Shown here one piece after another: positions 32,624 to 37,227 of a stretch of 37,227 bases of DNA. Each line of letters opens with the position of its first letter. Positions within the stretch are counted from its first letter, which is position 1. The stretch is from Planctomycetaceae bacterium (GTDB taxonomy: Bacteria > Planctomycetota > Planctomycetia > Planctomycetales > Planctomycetaceae). The position numbers and the translations under genes are program-made. Under the pieces are notes generated by a model that did not search any database, was not told where the DNA came from, and saw only the letters and a program-made list of their open reading frames with translations. The stretch spans positions 1 to 37,227 of the forward strand of contig JANQQW010000180.1 of NCBI GenBank assembly GCA_028284885.1. The letters run 5' to 3'.

Positions 32624-32680
32624 GCTCCCTGATCCCTGCCTACTGACTCCTGCTTCCTGTCTCCCGACTCCCGCCCCCTA
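32624..32680. repeat. Pyrimidine-rich repeat tract before the ThuA-like gene's stop
   Basis: Successive imperfect units such as CTCCCTGATCCCTGCC and CTGACTCCTGCTTCCTG make a tract rich in C and T on the plus strand (G/A on the other). It ends at the stop codon of the ThuA-like gene. It resembles the repeat tract at 397-563 in position, at a gene end. Confidence 0.5.
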
Positions 32681-33403
32681 CTTCGCCAGTTCCTTCACGT
32701 CCCGCTTCGTCGTCCACGCGACCGCGTTCACCAGCATCCGCCGGAAGTCCTCGTCCTCGAAGTCCTCCGGCACGCCCAGCGACGTGTAGAACATCCGGCC
32801 GCCGGCGTACTCGTGGACCAGCGTCACCGGGTGCGTCCCCTTGCCGATGCTGCCGTTCTGCAGGACGACCGTCTTCTCGGCGAGTTCGCCCGCCTTGTAG
32901 AGCCGCTTCGACCCGATCGCCCCGACCCCCGCGAGCACCGGGTGCTTCGCGCCCGCCTCGGTCGCCGTCACCGTCACCGGCTCGTTGCCGTAGTGGCCGC
33001 TGTAGTGGTTCCCCAGTACCTGCTTGTCGAAGACCTCGTTCTCCTCCCGACTGAAGGCGTGGCTCGCCGTGCGGATGCCGATTACCGGCTTCCCCGCCTT
33101 CCAGTGGTCGCGGAAGACCTGCATCTGCTCGCCGGTCAGCTTCATCCGCCGGGCGAACAGGATCAGCAGGTCCGCCCTCCTCAGCGCGTCGAGGTTCTCC
33201 AGTTCCTTGATCCCGTCGTGCCCCCACGACGCGGTGCACGTCACGTCGTAGTGCTCCTCGAGGTGCGCCTTGAACGCCTTCAGCGACGGCTCCGACTTGT
33301 ACTCCCTCGCCCCGGAGACGAGGTGAATCCGAAGCGGCTCGGCCGCGACGGCGGGAGCGGCGAGGACGAACGCGGTGATGCAAGCGAGCGCGAGGCGAAG
33401 CAT
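32678..33403 (-). CDS. Secreted ThuA-like domain protein
   Basis: A 241-residue secreted protein. The signal peptide is MLRLALACITAFVLAAPAVA. The remainder is one ThuA-like domain with a class I glutamine-amidotransferase-like fold (IHLVSGAREYKSEPSL, LRRADLLILFARRMKLTGEQ, GKPVIGIRTASHAFS, GRMFYTSLGVPEDFEDEDFRRMLVNAVAW). The catalytic Cys of amidotransferases is absent, as in other ThuA proteins. Related to trehalose-utilisation ThuA only by fold; sugar metabolism is a family inference. ATG 33403 follows AAGGA with a 5-base gap. Confidence 0.9.
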   Translation of the reverse strand: MLRLALACITAFVLAAPAVAAEPLRIHLVSGAREYKSEPSLKAFKAHLEEHYDVTCTASWGHDGIKELENLDALRRADLLILFARRMKLTGEQMQVFRDHWKAGKPVIGIRTASHAFSREENEVFDKQVLGNHYSGHYGNEPVTVTATEAGAKHPVLAGVGAIGSKRLYKAGELAEKTVVLQNGSIGKGTHPVTLVHEYAGGRMFYTSLGVPEDFEDEDFRRMLVNAVAWTTKRDVKELAK

Positions 33404-33510
33404 GTCGGTCCTTTCGGAGCGGACGGTCGGCGGAGTGCGGGTCGCGACAGAATGGGTTCCCGTCGAGAACCCGCTACACTGAAATTCGCCGCACGTTCTT
33501 GGAGAACACC

Positions 33511-33759
33511 ATGACCATTGAACAGGAACTGGACGCGTTCGTCACGTTTGCGCGCGGGCAACTTGCCGACGACACCGATGCCGGATCGCTCGACGCGTTG
33601 TTCGACCGCTGGCGGCTGGAGAACCCTCCGCCCGAGTCGCGGGACGAGGACGTCGCCGCGATCGCAGCCTCACTGGAGGACTTCCGTCGCGGCGAGCGCG
33701 GCGTCCCGGCTCGCGACACGAGCGCAGCGTTGCATTCGGAACTGGATGAAAGAGGGTGA
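33511..33759 (+). CDS. Antitoxin-like protein of a type II toxin-antitoxin pair
   Basis: An 82-residue acidic protein from ATG 33511 with GGAGA 5 bases upstream. The N-terminal part is helical and the C-terminal half is charged and probably disordered, as expected for an antitoxin. The layout TIEQELDAFVTFARGQL and 'WRLENPPPESRDEDVAAIAASLEDFRRGERG' resembles antitoxins encoded beside RelE/ParE toxins. Its stop overlaps the toxin's GTG by four bases. The assignment leans on the neighbour. Confidence 0.7.
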   Translation: MTIEQELDAFVTFARGQLADDTDAGSLDALFDRWRLENPPPESRDEDVAAIAASLEDFRRGERGVPARDTSAALHSELDERG

Positions 33760-34076
33760 CCTTCGACATCCGCGAACTGCCGTTGGCGCAGGCCGACAAG
33801 CGAGCCATCGTCGAGTGGATCGCGGATCGGTCCCGCGTTGGCGCCAAAGCCTGGCTCGAAGCCTACGACCAGTTGATCGACCGGCTCGAGACTGGCGCGG
33901 ATTCGTTTGGCTGGGCTGACGAGAACGACCGGCTCGACCAAGACGTGCGGCAGGGCTTCTTTCGAACTCGACGCGGCCGAACCTACAGGGTCGTGTTCTT
34001 GATCGAGGATCACACGACCTACGTCCTCCGAATTCGTGGCCCGGGACAGGCTCCACTCAAGACCGACGACCTTTGA
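33756..34076 (+). CDS. RelE/ParE-family toxin
   Basis: A 106-residue basic protein. The family pattern is present: FDIRELPLAQADKRAIVEWIADRS, GAKAWLEAYDQLIDRLE, then FFRTRRGRTYRVVFLIEDHTTYVLRIRGPGQ, where the RxxYRVVF-ED--YVLxIRG section is the usual ParE/RelE C-terminal strand set. Members either cut ribosome-bound mRNA or inhibit gyrase; which is unknown. The GTG start overlaps the antitoxin stop. A type II module in an accessory stretch. Confidence 0.85.
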   Translation: MTFDIRELPLAQADKRAIVEWIADRSRVGAKAWLEAYDQLIDRLETGADSFGWADENDRLDQDVRQGFFRTRRGRTYRVVFLIEDHTTYVLRIRGPGQAPLKTDDL

Positions 34077-34089
34077 AACGGAATCTCGC

Positions 34090-35340
34090 ATGCGCTCACT
34101 CGCTCTGCTGCTCGCCATGACCGCCACCGCGTTCGCCCAGCCCCGAGGGTTCAACTACGACGAGTCGAAGGTGCCGGAGTACACGCTGCCGGACCCGCTC
34201 GTCATGCAGGACGGCACCAAGGTCACCACGGCCGAGCAGTGGAGGACGAAGCGGCGGCCGGAACTGGTGAAGCTGTTCGGGGAGCACGTCTACGGACGGG
34301 CACCCGCCGGGCGGCTCGCGAAGGTCGAGGTCGAACGGGCCTCGGCCCTCGACGGCCTCGCCGACCGCTACCAGGTTCGCCTCTTCGTGAAGGAGGACGC
34401 CCCGCCGATCGACCTGCTCGTCTACCTCCCCGCCAAGGCGCCCAAGCCGGTGCCGGTCTTCCTCGGCCTCAACTTCCGCGGCAACCACACCGTCCACGCC
34501 GACCCCGAGATCCGCATCACCGAGAGCTGGGTCCCCAACGACAACGGCGCGAAGAACCACCGGGCCACCGAGGCCGGCCGGGGCGTTCGCTCCAGCCGTT
34601 GGCCGGTCGAGTCGCTGCTGGAGCGCGGGTTCGGCCTCGCGACGATCTACTGTGGCGACATCGACCCCGACACCCACGACGGCTTCCAGAACGGCGTGCA
34701 CGCCGCAGTCGACGGGAAGGACGCCGACCGCGGCCCCGACTCCTGGGGTTCCATCGCCGCCTGGGCCTGGGGACTGAGCCGGGCGCTCGACTACTTCGAG
34801 ACGAACGAGGCCATCGACCACCACCGCGTCGCCGTCGTCGGCCACTCGCGACTCGGCAAGACGGCTCTCTGGGCCGGAGCGGCGGACGAACGGTTCGCGA
34901 TGGTCGTCTCCAACAACTCCGGCTGCGGCGGCGCCGCCCTCTCCCGCCGGGCGTTCGGCGAAACGGTGAAGCGGATCAACACGTCGTTCCCCCACTGGTT
35001 CTGCGACCAGTTCAAGACCTACAACGACAACGAGTCCGCCTGCCCGGTCGACCAGCACCAGCTCGTCGCCCTCGCCGCCCCCCGCCCCTGCTACGTCGCG
35101 AGCGCCACCGGCGACCAGTGGGCCGACCCCAACGGCGAGTTCCTCAGCGGCCTGCACGCCTCCCCGGTCTACGAACTGCTCGGCAAGCAGGGCCTCACCG
35201 CCGACACCCAACCCGCCCCCGACACCCCCGTCCAGGACGGCCACGTCGCCTACCACCTCCGCACCGGCAAACACGACATCACCGAGTACGACTGGCAACG
35301 CTACATGGACTTCTTCGAGAAGCGGGTGCCGAAGAAGTAG
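34090..35340 (+). CDS. Secreted esterase, glucuronoyl (CE15)/acetylxylan esterase-like
   Basis: A 416-residue secreted alpha/beta-hydrolase. A short signal peptide (MRSLALLLAMTATAFA-Q) precedes the enzyme. The nucleophile elbow is GHSRLGKTALW (Ser in G-H-S-R, with the Arg and Lys after it as in CE15 GxSRxGK). Further CE15-like blocks are SNNSGCGGAALSRR, FPHWFCDQFKTY, CPVDQHQLVALAAPRP and the late His in VAYHLRTGKHDI. It would cut ester links between lignin and glucuronoxylan, or acetyl groups on xylan. The K+ channel gene begins five bases after its stop. Confidence 0.88.
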   Translation: MRSLALLLAMTATAFAQPRGFNYDESKVPEYTLPDPLVMQDGTKVTTAEQWRTKRRPELVKLFGEHVYGRAPAGRLAKVEVERASALDGLADRYQVRLFVKEDAPPIDLLVYLPAKAPKPVPVFLGLNFRGNHTVHADPEIRITESWVPNDNGAKNHRATEAGRGVRSSRWPVESLLERGFGLATIYCGDIDPDTHDGFQNGVHAAVDGKDADRGPDSWGSIAAWAWGLSRALDYFETNEAIDHHRVAVVGHSRLGKTALWAGAADERFAMVVSNNSGCGGAALSRRAFGETVKRINTSFPHWFCDQFKTYNDNESACPVDQHQLVALAAPRPCYVASATGDQWADPNGEFLSGLHASPVYELLGKQGLTADTQPAPDTPVQDGHVAYHLRTGKHDITEYDWQRYMDFFEKRVPKK

Positions 35341-35345
35341 CCAAC

Positions 35346-35897
35346 ATGGAAGCACTCAAGGCACTGAACTGGATACTCCTCGTCATCATCGCACTTGTGG
35401 CGATGCTGACGGCATTCCTCTTGCCGGCGGAGATCCCTGCTGCACTGCTCGCCCTCAGCTACCCGTCGCTGACCTACCACATCTTCAATGCTTCCGGAGA
35501 TGACGACGGCGACTACGGCTCAGTCCTTGGATTCGTGTTGCTGGTCCTGACTTGGATCATCGTGGTATTCGCGGTCATCTATTGGCGATACGGACTTGTC
35601 TCGTCAGCGACGGGACAACTTGCGCCAATCACCTTTCCAACCGCCTGCTACTTCAGCGTGACGACATGGACCACTCTGGGCTACGGAGATTTCGCACCTC
35701 CTCCGCGCATACGTCACATTACTTCGATCCAAGCACTCTTGGGGTTCATCGGCATGGGCATCTGGATGGCGACGCTTTCACATTGGATTGCGTTCCGCAC
35801 CGAGCAACGACGAACCATCAGAGAGAGGAATGCCGCACTCGGCGGGTCCGTTCGCATCACGACTTCGACCGAAGAGGACGAGGCGACTTCCGACTGA
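35346..35897 (+). CDS. Potassium channel, two-transmembrane pore type
   Basis: A 183-residue membrane protein. An N-terminal hydrophobic stretch (residues 8-40) precedes the two pore helices (about 60-84 and 121-142) with the pore loop between them. The selectivity filter T-T-L-G-Y-G-D-F follows the pore helix FPTACYFSVTTW, the hallmark of K+ channels (Ion_trans_2). A short cytoplasmic tail follows without RCK or cyclic-nucleotide domain, so gating is unknown. Codon use is visibly less GC-rich than in neighbouring genes, a sign of possible transfer. ATG 35346 lies close behind the esterase stop. Confidence 0.92.
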   Translation: MEALKALNWILLVIIALVAMLTAFLLPAEIPAALLALSYPSLTYHIFNASGDDDGDYGSVLGFVLLVLTWIIVVFAVIYWRYGLVSSATGQLAPITFPTACYFSVTTWTTLGYGDFAPPPRIRHITSIQALLGFIGMGIWMATLSHWIAFRTEQRRTIRERNAALGGSVRITTSTEEDEATSD

Positions 35898-35993
35898 CGC
35901 GGTTGACGGGGGCGTTTGCTGTGCCCCTTCGCGGTCTTGCGTCAGAGAGGTCCATCACACGACGAGTTACCGACTGGCTAAGGTCTAGTCCCC

Positions 35994-36461
35994 TTGCACG
36001 GTATCCGCTTCGAGATCGCAACGGCTGCTGACGTGTCGGACTTGGCTCGGCTGCTGGCCGACGACGATCTCGGTGCGACGCGGGAGGTCGCCGATGCGGA
36101 CGCCGGTTACACGGAGGCGTTCGCGGCCGTCGACGCCGATCCGAACAACGAAGTGGTCGTCGCCCGCGAGGACGGCGTCGTCATCGGCATGCTACAGCTC
36201 ACCTACACGCCGACGTTGACGCAACGCGGCATTCTGCGGGGAACCATCGAGGGCGTTCGCGTGTCGAGTTCGCATCGCTCGCAGGGCGTGGGTACGCAGA
36301 TGATGCAGTGGGCAATCGAACGCTGCCGCACCCGCGGCTGCGGCCTCGTCCAACTCACCTCCGACCTCCGCCGCGACCGCGCCATCGCCTTCTACGAATC
36401 CCTCGGCTTCGAACACACGCACGCGGGAATGAAGCTCAGGATCGAAGGGAGCGATCGGTGA
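35994..36461 (+). CDS. GNAT-family N-acetyltransferase
   Basis: A 155-residue GCN5-related acetyltransferase. Acetyl-CoA-binding pattern RVSSSHRSQGVGTQMMQWAIERCRTRG (the Q/RxxGxG/A loop) and the final CGLVQLTSDLRRDRAIAFYESLGFEHTHAGMKL are typical of small-molecule GNATs. The start is uncertain: TTG at 35994 is the likely one, as the family N-terminus (IRFEIATAADVSDLARLL) follows directly. Its stop overlaps the GTG of the next gene by four bases. The acceptor molecule is unknown. Confidence 0.88.
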   Translation: MHGIRFEIATAADVSDLARLLADDDLGATREVADADAGYTEAFAAVDADPNNEVVVAREDGVVIGMLQLTYTPTLTQRGILRGTIEGVRVSSSHRSQGVGTQMMQWAIERCRTRGCGLVQLTSDLRRDRAIAFYESLGFEHTHAGMKLRIEGSDR

Positions 36462-37048
36462 CCGCGACGACGAACGTCTTCGACTGGCTGGACCAAGTTC
36501 GCGAACGACGATCGATGTACGCCCACTCGCTCGCGGAGTTGGAGAGTATGGTCCGTGGTTACTACACGGCACTGGAGACCCACGACGTAGTGGAACTTGG
36601 CCCACAGCTCACGCAGGGCCACTTTGGTGTTTGGTTGCGAGTGAGGACCGGGTGGGCGACGGAGTGTGGCTTTGCCCATGCCATCGTCCAGCACAGTGGC
36701 CCCGACGTAGACCGGCACTTCGAGACGTTCTTCTCGCTCGTCGACGAGTACCGAGCGATTGAGCCGACGGTGATCGCACGGGTCACACTCGACCGGCGGC
36801 ACCAACCGACAGGGAAGCGGGTCACGATTGGCTTCGACGGACGTGTGCCCCGCCCTGATGAAGTGCTGGTGGTCCAGTACTCACCAACGTCCTTGCATCA
36901 CCTCCGCCATCGATACGGCAATCGGACGGTCGACGATTCGATGCTGTACCTCAGCGATGGCTCACACGAGACCTCTCTGAGTGATGCAATGGAATGGGTG
37001 GCCGACGAGTTTGGCGTGCACCAACGAGACTGGTCCCGCACAGGGTGA
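36458..37048 (+). CDS. Uncharacterised protein, possibly immunity-like
   Basis: A 196-residue soluble protein from the GTG at 36458, which overlaps the GNAT stop, with GAAGGGA upstream. The start FDWLDQVRERRSMYAHSLAELESMVRGYYTALETH is a recognisable pattern in small conserved proteins of unknown role, with GVWLRVRTGWATECGFAHAI in the middle. No membrane helix or signal. I do not assign a function; an immunity-type role is only suggested by the accessory surroundings and the pattern's company in other genomes. Confidence 0.7.
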   Translation: MTATTNVFDWLDQVRERRSMYAHSLAELESMVRGYYTALETHDVVELGPQLTQGHFGVWLRVRTGWATECGFAHAIVQHSGPDVDRHFETFFSLVDEYRAIEPTVIARVTLDRRHQPTGKRVTIGFDGRVPRPDEVLVVQYSPTSLHHLRHRYGNRTVDDSMLYLSDGSHETSLSDAMEWVADEFGVHQRDWSRTG

Positions 37049-37054
37049 TGGTAG

Positions 37055-37227
37055 CGTAGCCTTTGCGCACCAGCCCCGACGTTTGGCGTCCGACCTTCGG
37101 CGTGGTGGACACAGCCCACCCTGCTTGACTGGGACGACCCCCACGGACGCACCGGCTTCCCGCCCGACGTCTTCAACGTCGAGGGGACCGACGGCTACGG
37201 CTGGCCCGACGACCAGCACTACCGAGA
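37055..37227 (+). CDS. Possible partial gene running off the end
   Basis: After a stop at 37052 the frame stays open to the window end. The last part reads LDWDDPHGRTGFPPDV and then GYGWPDDQHY, which has the look of a real protein and not of a shadow. No ATG, GTG or TTG is found before this segment in the frame, so the piece may be a displaced fragment or use an unusual start. The upstream GGTGG-N7-CCACC hairpin (about 37102-37120) could be a repeat. Low confidence. Confidence 0.3.

Noticed and set aside
36962-37219. Minus-strand open frame of 85 codons at the right edge
   Set aside because: It is antisense to the last part of the unknown protein and the protein-like plus frame, and has no family features.

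Overview
The window comes from a GC-rich bacterial chromosome, most probably a planctomycete. The evidence is the mix of gene families: secreted DUF1080 (3-keto-disaccharide hydrolase-like) and ThuA-like proteins, a PmoA-like DUF6807 protein, a LolA-like protein carrying a PASTA-type tail, a LamG/purple-acid-phosphatase fusion, an ABC-2 permease fused to a CPBP protease, and an aerobic-type formylmethanofuran dehydrogenase subunit A outside an archaeal context. GTG starts and four-base GTGA stop/start overlaps are frequent. No rRNA, tRNA, CRISPR array or transposase was seen.

Layout. 1-4.65 kb, plus strand: the end of a von Willebrand A-like gene, an ARPP-1-like gene between repeat tracts, then a secreted thioredoxin-like protein followed by a cysteine-containing FtsX/MacB-type permease and its ATPase. 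4.7-11.9 kb, minus strand: NTF2-like protein, FhcA/FwdA, a DUF1080-ThuA fusion, a small FmdB-like protein, and a NatA/NatB-type exporter whose permease is fused to a CPBP protease. 11.9-12.57 kb: a 643-base divergent control region with two matching TTGCA-N7-TGCA dyads and several hairpins.

12.57-17.6 kb, plus strand: five tightly packed genes that I regard as the most interesting part of the window. They encode an FAD/NAD(P) flavoprotein ending in a cysteine cluster, a compact FeoB-like GTPase-permease with an extra CxxC, an uncharacterised protein, a G3E (CobW/COG0523) GTPase that has lost the family's CxCC metal motif, and an uncharacterised 73-residue protein. Together they look like an undescribed transition-metal acquisition or allocation operon. 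The metal (Fe or Zn) cannot be read from the sequence.

17.8-25.0 kb: a LamG-phosphoesterase on the plus strand, then minus-strand molybdate/tungstate-type ABC genes (modCBA order on the plus-strand map) chained by GTGA overlaps to a ComEA-like gene, a LolA-like secreted protein, a histidine phosphatase and an Mpo1-like membrane protein. 25.1-33.4 kb: an atypical receiver domain, DUF2007, DUF1080, an M42 peptidase, DUF2726, aspS, a small helical protein, rpiB, a DUF6807 protein, a hairpin-rich gene-free stretch with a strong plus-strand terminator (possible small RNA), and a ThuA protein. 33.5-37.2 kb, plus strand, accessory in character: a ParD/ParE-like toxin-antitoxin pair, a glucuronoyl/acetylxylan esterase-like enzyme, a two-TM potassium channel, a GNAT acetyltransferase, a conserved unknown, and the start of another reading frame.

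Several gene ends carry imperfect inverted or tandem repeats (near 0.4, 7.05, 26.6 and 32.65 kb), which suggests families of dispersed intergenic repeats.
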